DNA of 64,000 nt from Gnetum montanum (Eukaryota; Streptophyta; Gnetopsida; Gnetales; Gnetaceae): the NCBI GenBank assembly GCA_015680685.1, contig MNCI01024352.1, positions 748,124 to 812,123 on the forward strand, written 5' to 3'. Positions 8,765-18,374 of this stretch are shown in pieces; the stretch's first letter is position 1; each line of letters begins with the position of its first letter. A program made the translations under genes and the position numbers. The notes below the pieces were generated by a model, which saw nothing but the letters and a program-made list of their open reading frames with translations, made no database searches and was not told the origin of the DNA.

Positions 8765-10029
8765 ACGAAGGCAGCAAAACCAGGACGGTGCGCCTAGACA
8801 TACCCATGAAGACGGTTCCCCCTGAGAGGACCGTGGAGGTTAGTTCATCTCGCACCCGTGAGCCATTTACTTGGATGGAAATGCCAAGTAAGATGGATTT
8901 TGTGGCTGGAATCATACAAGAAGTTGTCAAATGAATTCAGGAGGTCCACCCCAAAATAGGTATAATGTTTTTAAATGGTTTTCCATTTTAGAGTGTTACA
9001 CCCTGTTTCTGTTGTCTTAACGTTTGATCTTTTCATACGCATAGGTGCCAAGTTGAAGTGGGATCCTTCTGAGGTAATAAGCATCGACAGTTTGCCTACA
9101 CTACCCCCAGAAGTGGAACAGGTACCAAGGCCAGTTTATAATGAGGTGGTGAAAAGCCTTGTCCATAACGCCAAGTCGGTGTGGACCTGTAGGTGATCCA
9201 TCGAACAACTATGGTTGCAGATCCAGACAAAGGAGAAGAAAGTCTCTGAGTTATCAGTCGAACGCGACGACCTCAAAGCTCATTATGAATTCACTTTGGC
9301 CTAATTAGCAGGTGATAGTTCTTGGCGAATGTCCGAGATTACGTACAATAGATATTTGAACTTGTTAAATCGCCATGCATCACTAACTCGGAGGTTAGCG
9401 GAATGTAAAGCCCAGATAGACCTATTGAATCTCAAGTGCTAGGATTGGAAGGCATTTGCCTCCAAGGTGCATAAGTGGGGCCAAGATGAGAAGAATCATA
9501 AGCACCACTATAAGAAATCATTGAAAGAAGTTTCTATAGAGAAACGACAACTTGAGATGTTCGTAGAGGGTTTGGGCTTACGTTCTGCGTTCGATACTTT
9601 TGCGGAGAACACCATAGTTGAGATGGAATCTCCTAAGAGGGTTATTACAACTGCTTCTGGGGAAGTTACTGTGGGTGAATTTCCTCTGAAACGTCCTATT
9701 TGGTCGGCTGTTGACAAGGGAAATGCCTTGGTAGACGTCGACCTAGGCCTGGGTGAGACAGATTGGGCTAGTGTTTCGGAAGAGGAAATCCTTCGTCGAT
9801 TGGAGTTTGGTTTGGGTGGATCTCCTATGGTAAGCATTTTTTCATTGTGAAACTAAATTGCTAAAGAATGTCTAAAATTTTGACGCTCTCTTGTTCTGAT
9901 ATTGGTTGTCTCATTTTGTATTTTAAGGATGAAGGTGGTGACGATACTCAAGAGGCTGGCCCCAGTGGAGCAGGGGCCCCTGATGTCGGTGGATCTAAAG
10001 GGGACAATCCTCCCATCCCAGATGCTTAG
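8765..10029 (+). pseudogene. Exons 5-7: conserved C-terminal region of the opposite-strand gene
   Basis: Exon 5 contains REPFTWMEMPSKMDFVAG and its counterpart in D is PLIHLEPWAETPDNLTFMQG. Exon 6 begins AKLKWDPSEV and includes VPRPVYNEVV (D: LKWDLTWAL, VPHRIYDEA), then a long charged stretch likely to be helical or coiled coil, KWGQDEKNHKH, and near its end TDWASVSEEEILRRLEFGL (D: DRHWANIIEEEVWHHLGLGL). Exon 7 is DEGGDDTQEAGPSG to stop (D: TLDEDAGPVEGENEE). Four in-frame stops mark decay. This part is conserved in both elements, which argues that it was once under selection as a protein. Confidence 0.7.
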
Positions 10030-10295
10030 TTTTTAGTTTTGTTTTTAGTTTTGCCTTTAGAACTATGCTGACTCAAATTGATACGGGAATTGTAAATTGA
10101 AAAACTTGAGATGGACGGAAACAGTTGACACTTATAATTGTACAACATTGCATATATAAAAATTTTTTGTTGATTTTGAGTTTGATTGCACATGCGGCAC
10201 GACAATGTAAAATATTTTGGTTTTATATATTTTTTTTGTTCTAAGTGTAATATGCAGATGTAATCTTAAGAGGAAAACGAAGTACAAGTGTGTGA
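10030..10295. other. 3' flank of the opposite-strand gene
   Basis: AT-rich sequence after the TAG at 10027-10029 with no coding signal. It probably contains the 3' UTR and polyadenylation region of the opposite-strand gene, but no single signal is decisive. Confidence 0.4.
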
Positions 10296-10560
10296 TCTAG
10301 TTTAAGGCCATTTCGGGCCCCCATGCGTAGTTTAAGGCCATTTTGGGCCCCCATTGTAAACAAGTACCATTTCAGATAACATGGCTGGGTTTCTCGGTTA
10401 ACCGACCATTTCTGATCGTGGCTAGTTTTATGTCATTGTGGACATGATAGTTTAACGTCATTCCGAACAGGGAGTGTAGTTTAATGTTTTTGGTTTATTT
10501 TTTTGATTTGTTGTAGTTTAACATCATTTCAGACGAGTTGTAGTTTAACGTCGTTTCGGA
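10296..10560 (+). repeat. Array of AGTTTAAGGCCATTTCGGGCC / AGTTTAACGTCATTTCGGAC motif
   Basis: About seven copies, two of the GGCC type (10299, 10326) grading into a GTC-GGAC type (10425 to 10560). This bridges the two motif subtypes seen at 5170-5345 and 1259-1556. It lies between the end of the opposite-strand gene and the end of protease, in the same relative place as 59080-59480 in element D. Confidence 0.8.
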
Positions 10561-10575
10561 CATGCTGAGATGGTA

Positions 10576-12138
10576 TTATTTTAGGGATTTTTTAATTTTT
10601 TTCTTTTTAATGTTAGGCGATGTGTCAACGGGTATGATTCTGTATTCAGCATCCCCTTCGCTGATTACGGTGAATGGTAATTCAGCCCAAGGGACGTATG
10701 ATGGAATGGCTTCTGCGTCAGTGTTTTTAGATGTTTTAGTATTTGTGGCGAGTTCTGTGTTAGTTTCTAATTGAGAAGGTGTATGTACACTATCAGGTAC
10801 AGGTGTTTCTGTTTTAGGTGGATCTTCTTCCGTGTTGAAAGGATTAGCACTTACCGATTTTTGTTCTTTTATGTCATTTTGTCCAGGCTCTTCGAGCTTA
10901 ACTTCTGAGCTCTGGTCCATGTCCATGTGTGAGATAATGGGAGTAGCAGCCTTCCCATAAATGACGATTTCACCACCTTCGTAAGATAGGTGAATCTCCT
11001 GGTGTATGGGGGATGAGACCGCTTTCAGTTGGGCCAACCAACGTCTTCCTAATATCAGGTTGAATCCTGACATTTCATCGACCACCACAAAGTTGGCAGA
11101 TGTGGGAAATTGGTCCCCCGCTATGAAGTCTAAGGTCATTATGCCTTTGACCATCATGTGTGGCCTGCTGAATGATTTTAAACATGTAGTTGCGGTTGGT
11201 TTGATTAGCTCGGTCAGCCCTAGTTGTTCCATGATAGGGTATGGTACCACGTTCGTAGCAGCTCCATCGTCTACGTGGACCCTATGTATCTTGAACTGAT
11301 TTATGCGTATCTTTATGAACATGGGGGCTGTTGTTACCTCTCCTATTTTCTTATCCACTTTAATGTTATTGCTATGGAAGCTTAGTGGTTTGGACGTTGA
11401 CCCTTGGGGCGAGTACATTACCGCATGAATGGATGGTTCGTTTGGGAGCAAGTTCTCCCTTACTGGGATGGACGTTAGCATGCATACCAAAGCTTCACGA
11501 TGTGTTTGGGATGTAATAACCAAGTCATACAAGCTTAGCAAAGTGCTCTTTTTCTTGAGTGCTTGTGTGACTTGTGTTAAAGCCGTTGCCAAGTATCTAC
11601 TGCTGGAGGCGTTTGCATCAGTGGTGACTGGGTCCATTGGACCCAACAGTTTTATTTCATGCTTTGTTGGCCCGTTATTTTTTCTTGGAGCCGTTGTTTT
11701 AGACTTATCATGTTGTTTGGATGGTTCACCCTCATTGCCTGTGCTTGGTTGACTGTTGGGTTGCGTCATGGGTACGGTGTTAAGTGGAGTGGGTTTAGGT
11801 GGCCCTACAGCTAACCGTTGACGCTCTTTCTCCAAGCGTTCACGCGTAAGCTTATCTGCTAAGCGTTCTCGTGTGTGGCGTGGAGGTGGAGCTAGTTTTG
11901 GAACTTCAGGTTGCCTTGGGATTCGTACAACATATGGAGCTGAGTGAGGTTGGGGTTGGACAATCGGATATGATTGGGCAGAAGATTGGCTGGACACCCT
12001 AATGACGAAAGGACTAGGTTTACCTTGCGTATGTGAGGTGGAAGCCTGGTAAACATTAGGACTTGCGGATGTGCTAACAATGTATGGGGTTTGTCTAAGC
12101 GAAGGTTGGACCTCCACTGTTGCAACTGCGGGCGGCAC
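10576..12138 (-). CDS. Protease region of element A gag-pro polyprotein
   Basis: A 520-aa open stretch continuing the gag frame. The N-terminal third is Pro-rich with repeated PFVIRV/PYVVRIP motifs. Further on, TALTQVTQALKKKSTLLSLYDL precedes a retropepsin-like aspartic protease with the active-site loop VHVDDGAATNVVPYP and the flap-side motif FNLILGRRWLAQ followed by HQEIHLSYEGGEIVIYG. The C-terminus reads WAELPFTVISEGDAEY and ends in a Lys-rich tail before the stop at 10576. The protease matures the polyprotein inside the virus-like particle. It is open throughout, unlike most of this element, and is homologous to the protease of element D. Confidence 0.87.
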   Translation of the reverse strand: MPPAVATVEVQPSLRQTPYIVSTSASPNVYQASTSHTQGKPSPFVIRVSSQSSAQSYPIVQPQPHSAPYVVRIPRQPEVPKLAPPPRHTRERLADKLTRERLEKERQRLAVGPPKPTPLNTVPMTQPNSQPSTGNEGEPSKQHDKSKTTAPRKNNGPTKHEIKLLGPMDPVTTDANASSSRYLATALTQVTQALKKKSTLLSLYDLVITSQTHREALVCMLTSIPVRENLLPNEPSIHAVMYSPQGSTSKPLSFHSNNIKVDKKIGEVTTAPMFIKIRINQFKIHRVHVDDGAATNVVPYPIMEQLGLTELIKPTATTCLKSFSRPHMMVKGIMTLDFIAGDQFPTSANFVVVDEMSGFNLILGRRWLAQLKAVSSPIHQEIHLSYEGGEIVIYGKAATPIISHMDMDQSSEVKLEEPGQNDIKEQKSVSANPFNTEEDPPKTETPVPDSVHTPSQLETNTELATNTKTSKNTDAEAIPSYVPWAELPFTVISEGDAEYRIIPVDTSPNIKKKKIKKSLK

Positions 12139-14706
12139 TCAGACTACGAAAGGGGCAGGCCGAGAAGGAGGGGTTGATAGATTCGGGGTAGTGACAGCGG
12201 GAGGTATGCGCACTATGTATGATTTTTGTGGTGTGGGTGATGGTTGAGGAATGGATGCGGATGGAGTGGGAGGAACATGGACTACAAATGACTTGTTAGG
12301 TGTTTGTTTTTTATATTTAGGGTAGACGGTGTTAATGTTGGGTGTCTCAGGTTCATCATCAAAGCAGATTGTGTTGATAATGTACGGCGCCTCTTTGGTG
12401 TTTAGAGGGTCTTTATACACCCCCATAGCCTGGTTTTGTGGTTGGACCGGGTTGGCCTCATCAAAGGTGATTTGGCCTTCATCGATCATTCACTGTATGT
12501 CCTGCTTCAGTGTGAAACAGTAATCCGTGCCATGCCCATTGCGTTGGTGATAATCACAGAAGCAATCCATTTTAAAGCCTTTGGGCATTGGAGGCTCATC
12601 TAGCGTCGCTAGGCTTGGGTTCTGGACGAGTTGACAGAACCGATTGTGCCTTTGGATGGCCGCGAGGGATAACTATTTATGTTTCATTAATCCAGCTTTC
12701 AGTAGTTGATCGAATAGCTGGGATGGCTTCATAGGCAACGACGTATATTGAGAAGGTTCTTTCCTCTCAAAGTTTCTCGTACAGTTTTGTGTTGGGTTCT
12801 GCGATGATGATGATTCTGGTGTAGTCACGAGTGTAGGTCTAGTATAGTTAGAAGGGGCTGCTGGCGGTTTGTTTGGTTTTTGCGTTTCCGTGATTACCGC
12901 TATAGTTTCTTTAGCCTTCTCTTTATCCTTTTTATTGTGTTGATTTTTGAAGGCTAAGTATGCAGGGTTATGGCTGTTTTGAGTCGCCTCCTCTATATTT
13001 TTGATTTGCACAAAGGCTTGGTTAAGATTATGCGCATTAAGATAGTACAATTTAGATTTGAAGAAGTTATTAATGGTCCCCTTTAGAATTGTGAGCAGAT
13101 ATGTCTATGAGATTGGCTCGTGTAGCTCATTCAGAGCGGCACTCCACCTCTGAATAAATTTTTGCACAGGTTCGAGCGGTGCTTGTTTAACCTATATAAG
13201 ACTGTCCAATGTCGCCTCAGGTTTCAAGTTATATTTAAACCTGGTCACGAACTGATGCAACAACTCTTCCAAGGAAAATATAGAATTCCTTGGCAAGGCC
13301 TGGTACCAATCGAGTGCTCTCCCTGCGAGAGACATAGGGAACACTCGCAAAATGGCATGGGGCCATGCCTGGAGTAACGCGCATTCTAGCCTAAACATTA
13401 TAAGATGTGCATTAGGGTCCATCTCCCCGTTATATTTAATGAGTGTTGGCAACGATATGCCTTTGGGCAAGGTTAGAGGCAGGACGGAAGGGCTGATGGG
13501 GTCATCGTGGTTGAAGTCCACTTCTTTCAGCTCTCCGTCAGCAGCCGTTTTGAGGCGCTTGACCTCATCAGTTAGTTCTTGCATTAATTTTTTGGTATCT
13601 GCCCAGTCTTGGGCACTAAGTGACATGGAAGCTTGAGGTTGTGGTATATTATACAAGTTAGACTATTGGATGGTAGGTTGAAAGGCTGAAAGCTGTGCGG
13701 TGGTCGACGGTTGTGCTTGTGGGATGTTCATAGCGTCTGGCACTAGGGACGGCACATTGTAGGTGGGAGGTTGTTGTTGCGGCGGTTGCGGCTATACTTG
13801 GGGAATGTTGGTCGGTGGAATCGTGTGAAGTGGCATGTGGTGGTGAGAGGGTTGATGTGATGGTACACCCATCGCTGCCCATTGTCCAGCTACGTTTTGT
13901 GAAGGAACCCCCTGTTGGGTTACAACGGTGGAAGGGGCCCCGTGCGTTCGGATGTGGGGAATGTAGTGGACGGGCGTGGATGCTAGTATCACATGTGGCA
14001 TCCCTATCACTTGAGGTGAGAAGGTTGACCTTGTGTTATTGTGTGGGGGTGGTGCTTGCGAGCATGGGCCCGTTACTGCAGCAGGGACGAGAGCGAGAGG
14101 GAGTTTGCTGAATTGCAGGTCAGTTACCGGAGGAACATGAACTAGTGCGGATGTTTCTGGTGGAGGTGCTTGCACCTGGGTGAACCTGAGGGGTTGGAGG
14201 GGCATGACTTCCCCTGTGCCTGGATGAAACATGGGGTTGATATGGGTTTGTGGACTGAGGGTGTGATAGGAGTCTTCGTGTTTGGATTGGGCAGCGAACT
14301 CGTGCTCCTCTTCCGGTTGGAAATCCATTGCAGGCTGATCCAATGACTGGCTCCTTTGTAGGAGGAGTCGTGTGATGAGCTCTAAGTACTGTTCTAGAAT
14401 AGGGATTATATCATAAGGGGAAGGAATGAACTCGTGTCCCCCCCTGTAGAAGAGTTTGTATTGCCCCTTCACCTCTATTTCAGCTCGATCTATTGCCAGA
14501 CCAGCTTGTATCTTCACACATATGAAGTTGTACTGGTCCTGGGTTATAATGTTAGAGGTTGGGTTCCTCCCTTGCAACCTTAGGGACTGACAGGGCCCCA
14601 CTGTGTGTTGTACTGTTGGCTGTGGAATGACGGGCTGTTGGGCAGCCATGGTGCCTACCATGTCGGTGACTTGAGCGGTTGTAGCGGTGGTGTTTACGGG
14701 GTTCAT
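12139..14706 (-). pseudogene. gag of element A with long Pro-rich N- and C-terminal regions (broken by stops)
   Basis: Starts at the ATG at 14706 (MNPVNTTATTAQV) and stays in one frame through several stops (near 13792, 13658, 13192 and others). A first region ends in FYRGGHEFIPSPYDII, conserved in D as FAYCNGKEFIPTPDV. A His/Pro/Gln-rich stretch follows. The capsid-type retrotransposon gag domain includes ISLPTLIKYNGEMDP, SLAGRALDWYQALP, LHQFVTRFKYNLKPE and KFIQRWSAALN. A zinc-knuckle variant CDYHQRNGHGTDYC lies at about 12505-12550. Gag forms the virus-like particle and packages element RNA. D has the same layout. Confidence 0.85.
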
Positions 14707-15390
14707 GATGACCTGTTAAGGGTATGACACAGTGTAGAGGTGTGAAATTAGTGTACTTAGTACAATGTAAACTTAGGTGGTAACGTGCAGCGTATATGCT
14801 TCAACATCCAGCGTATAACGACAGCGTAGATAGCATATAGGGATGGAGCGTATAAGGTCAGCGTAGACAAGTCTGCAGCGTAAGGAGTGCCACGTATACA
14901 CTGAGCAGCGTATGCAGTGTCAATGTGCAGCGTAAATAGGTTTTACAATGTACAGTGTGGTATAAATGAACAGTTTGCGGTGTAAAGAGAGCAGCGTAAA
15001 CAGAGTCTCAGAAAGCCAGTGTGCAGCGTAGAGAAAACCTTCGGCGTAAAAATATGTAGCATAAACTTTAGCAGTCGTGTGTATGGCGTAAGGAAAAATA
15101 TGTAGCGTAAAGCGTGTAGCGTATATGTGGCAGCATAGATGCTAGGATTTCTGCGGACAGAGTCCACATAGGGTTGACAGCGTAGACGTTGGAAGACTTG
15201 TAGAGGATGAGTTTTGAACAGGGTAGCGTAAATGCTAATCAGCGTAGACGCTGGATAGTTGACAGATGATGTTTTAGATTACACAGCGTAAATGCAGGGA
15301 GGGTTTCAGAAGGAATCGGCGTATGGTCGGCGGTGTAAATGCTCAACAGTGTAAACATTGGGAAGCTTGCAAGCAAGATTTTAGGCAGAG
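14707..15390 (-). repeat. Leader of element A, filled with AGCGTA repeats
   Basis: Between the primer binding site and the gag ATG there is no reading frame of note. Instead AGCGTAAA/AGCGTAGA/GCGTATAC units occur every 10-30 bases. The motif is shared with the LTR and with intron 1 of the opposite-strand gene. Confidence 0.75.
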
Positions 15391-15408
15391 GCCCTCCTTC
15401 TAGCGCCA
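15391..15408 (-). other. Primer binding site of element A
   Basis: On the minus strand TGGCGCTAGAAGGAGGGC begins five bases after the LTR end (TACA). TGGCGC-type sites are usual in Tat/Athila lineages. I have not matched it to a specific tRNA. Element D has TGGCACTATAAGGAGGGC at the same place. Confidence 0.7.
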
Positions 15409-15413
15409 ATTTC

Positions 15414-16602
15414 TGTACCACCCAAAATCATCGGTCTTTGGCTGGAAGGAAATAGAGGCCGTGGGATCGTAGGACGCACACAGAAGACTCTACCTTCTTC
15501 TAAGGGTGAGCTGGAATGAACGAAGGTAGAGTACCTTGGGTGGTCCGCACGCGGATCAGACAAGGATTTCCCCGAACGTACATCGAAGTGCTATACGCTG
15601 GGCTATACGTAAACGACGTAACGTGCGTAAATTAGGGCGTAAACAGTGTAAACGGTGTGAACAAAGCGTAGACGTAAACAAGCATAACCAGAATACATGC
15701 AAGAATTAATGCAGACTGTAAACAATTGTAGGAAGAAAATGTAACAATGGCATTATAGAATGAAAGTACAATGCACTGGTCTAACGCAGTTGTGAGTGGA
15801 ACACAAGATGGACGAAAAGCCCTGGTGGGTGTAGGGATGATTGCGGCTGGTCCACATTGTAAGCATAGCGTAGAGGCTGTATGCTCAGCGTACAGGGTTG
15901 TCCAGCATAAAAAGTTTTGTGCTCTGGTTCACAACGTCTCTGCTCTCTAATATGCTCTGGGAATTTTGCCAACCGACCTGGATTTCGTGAAAAATTGGGC
16001 TTTTATACAAGGTTTTGACAGCGAACTCGGGTTGGGAGACACGTGGCGCGTTGACCGGGTGCAAGAGCGTAAAATTTACAAATGTACAATATGTTACATT
16101 TTCTGGGCGTATACGCTGTCTGCAGCGAGCGTAGACTGTGGGCGTATATGCTGGGCATATGCGGACTTAGGCGTAGATGTCATGAACGTTGGCGTATATG
16201 CTAGTTGTATACGCTGATGGATGCTGGGCGTATACGCTGATGTTTGCTGCCTTATACCAAATCTTGTTCTGCAGTGCTATTTCCATGTTATCTCTGGGGA
16301 TCTTATTGCTGGGCGTATGCATCTGTTGTACCTGCTGGGCGTACATGTGAGGCATGTACACTGGGCATGTACGCTGGGCGTATACGCTCTGAACTTGAGC
16401 GTACACGCTGTGATTTTGAGCGTATACGCTAGGAATGTACACTTGGGCGTATACATTGGGCGTATATGCTAGGACTACATACTTAGTGAAAATTAAGTAT
16501 CGGATCTCCGAAATTGCCAAGTGTGACACCAGATGCAGCTGTGGTTGTCTGTCCTGCTTGGTGTTGGACAAGTACTAAGCTCAAAATTTTTATGGTGTTT
16601 CA
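15414..16602 (-). repeat. 5' LTR of element A (about 1189 bp)
   Basis: On the minus strand it begins TGAAACACC at 16602 and ends GGTACA at 15414. Ends are defined by the shared 3' LTR sequence on one side and the primer binding site on the other. The first half (16070-16480) is dense in the palindrome GCGTATACGC. Confidence 0.85.
15997..16010 (-). promoter_or_regulatory. TATA box of the element A LTR
   Basis: Minus-strand TTGTATAAAAGCCC lies inside the LTR, downstream of the GCGTATACGC-rich part, where an LTR promoter is expected. Confidence 0.55.
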
Positions 16603-18374
16603 GGGTATGCAAGTGGATCCTCCCCATAGTAGGCTCATGCCCTTAATGCCCTTGCATTTCCTCAAACCAAGGAGTTCATGGGCCCCATTGGATGATTAAT
16701 GGTTGTGGTTAGTTAAGGATCAAATTACCAAAGAAACCATTAAAGAATTATGATTATATCAAATAAATACATTAAAACAACATAAGAAAAGGTAGTGAGG
16801 TGAGTGATAGAAAGCATAGGTGGATGAGAGAGTGTGGAATGGAGTCCCATATCATGGTTACATGAAGTCCCTTATGGATTTTGTGGTTAATATGACATGA
16901 TAAAATTCATCCTTAGTTTGAATTAATACCAACCACTTTTAGTGACTTCACATTGTCACCTCTAGAGTAGTCCATCCCCCAAAGGTACAAGAGTATCCCC
17001 ACAAATCAATCACCATTCTAAAGAGAGAAGAAACGAGAAGCAAGAAGTGAAGAGAGCCTTAGTTAGAGGGGTGCCTTCAAGCTTGGGTAACATGTCTTTC
17101 TAGCCCCATAACCAATGCTTGTAGCTTGTTATTATGTCTAAGATATGTGCTTTGAATTCCCATTATCTTCTTATTTTTTTCACTTTTATGTGTTTATCAA
17201 ATGGAAATCACATCATGTAAAGACTTAGCTTCTTGTTATTGGTCAACATAGGAATGGTAAAGGATCTGTGGAGATACTAATGCACCTCAGAGGGTAGGGA
17301 TGTACAAAAAGTGTCAAATCCATTTGAAATCACACACTTGTCTATCCATTTAATCCATCCCAAGTTTGGATACTACCAAGGTCACAAGTTCATTATAAGT
17401 TTCATTTAAGAAGGGACCTCATATTTCCAAAACAAAGGAACATCATAGAGTTATGTGGATCAGTGGATGACATGGAGTCACTGCTTGTTATCATGAAAAG
17501 AAACCATGTCTCAGTTATCAACATTAAAATTCAAAGATAGAATCTAGACATTCATAATCAAATAATCATTATAAAGTACAAACTACCATCAATTGATAGC
17601 TATAGTTGCATGAAGTCTTGGTGGAAATAAAGAAAGAAAAGAAAAACATAAGAAAAATCCAAACCAAACAAAGTAAACTATAGAAAAAATTGTAGAATAT
17701 TTAAGAAAGAGGAAACATACTAAAAATGGTATTAAAAATTGTGAAAATTAGACAAAATGAAAAATTAAGGAGCCACTTTGATTATTTTAGCATGGATGAC
17801 CATCTCCTCCATGACTAAGTTGGAAGGAGAAGATTTGAAAAATTAAGCATGCTTGTCCATCTATTGAGGTTTTTTGGTCATTGACTATCTTGGATTCTTA
17901 GAAAGGCTTGAGTTGTATGTTAACTAGTAGTTTCTTGTTTAAGCTTTTAGGTTGGTAAATTACCATGGTCCCAAATTAAAAGGTTTCATAGATAATATAA
18001 GGTTCCTCCAACAATGTTTGGAACCTAGTTTGGTGTGGCATGTGTGTGGGATTCTAGTACAAAACCTTATCTCCTAGTTGAAACTTTACTTTTCTAATCC
18101 TAAAGTCATGTTGTTGCTTGTTATATGCCTTGTGCACTTCATTGGATGACAGGGCCATTAGTCAATTCTCATTTAGCAAGTTGAGATTCATTAACCATTC
18201 TTTCTATGCTAAGTTCATGTCAAGACAAAGGTCACAAGCTATTGAAAGTGTATAGAGATCCTCTTGGATAGGAAGAATTGGTTATTTTTCATACATGAGC
18301 TCGTAGGAAGAGTAGCTAATAGGAAGTTTTCATGTGAAGTGATAGGCCCAAAGGGCATCATTACGTTTGGTGTT
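16603..18374 (-). other. 3' region of element B
   Basis: No coding region is supported. The segment around 17025-17165 (GAGAGCCTTAGTTAGAGGGG and following) corresponds closely to 48400-48540 in element E. An env-like frame, found in some Athila elements, was looked for and not seen. Confidence 0.6.

Larger units (their letters stand above)
5757..10029 (+). pseudogene. Seven-exon gene on the strand opposite to element A (FCP1-like plus unknown domains)
   Basis: Exons: 5757-5887, 6670-7115, 7213-7464, 7551-8678, 8765-8959, 9045-9829 and 9928-10029. All introns are GT-AG (782, 97, 86, 86, 85 and 98 nt) and phases match at each join. Exon lengths sum to 3039 nt, a multiple of three, ending at TAG. 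The start is the ATG in GCCAAGATGGGCAAAGGC, protein MGKGKEVEGQGRKS. The frame is broken only by stops at 7973, 8189, 8932, 9194, 9302 and 9440, each one transition from a sense codon, and by a 59-N gap. Parts are: an FCP1/SCP-like region (exons 2-3), an unrecognised globular domain (exon 4), a charged C-terminal region (exons 5-6) and an acidic, Gly-rich tail (exon 7). Element D carries a homologue with introns 4-6 at the same places. The exon model is my inference from splice signals and frame, not from transcripts. Confidence 0.78.
1..16602 (-). mobile_element. Element A: giant Tat/Ogre-like Ty3/gypsy LTR retrotransposon (3' LTR truncated by window start)
   Basis: Reading the minus strand, the order is 5' LTR (16602-15414), primer binding site, leader rich in GCGTA repeats, gag, protease, a 5.5-kb insert with an opposite-strand gene, RT, RNase H, second RNase H, integrase, a repeat-bearing 3' UTR, polypurine tract and the start of the 3' LTR. 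The archaeal-type second RNase H after RT-RNase H is a hallmark of the Tat lineage, and the great size recalls Ogre. The two LTR ends differ at about ten positions in 155 bases plus one repeat unit, mostly transitions, so the insertion is old. It lies in the 3' region of element B, whose sequence resumes at 16603. Confidence 0.9.

Noticed and set aside
9508-9837. Minus-strand 109-codon frame over exon 6
   Set aside because: Shadow of exon 6; the plus-strand frame is the one conserved in element D.
16603-18374. Env-like gene after integrase in element B
   Set aside because: No long frame, signal peptide or membrane segment survives.
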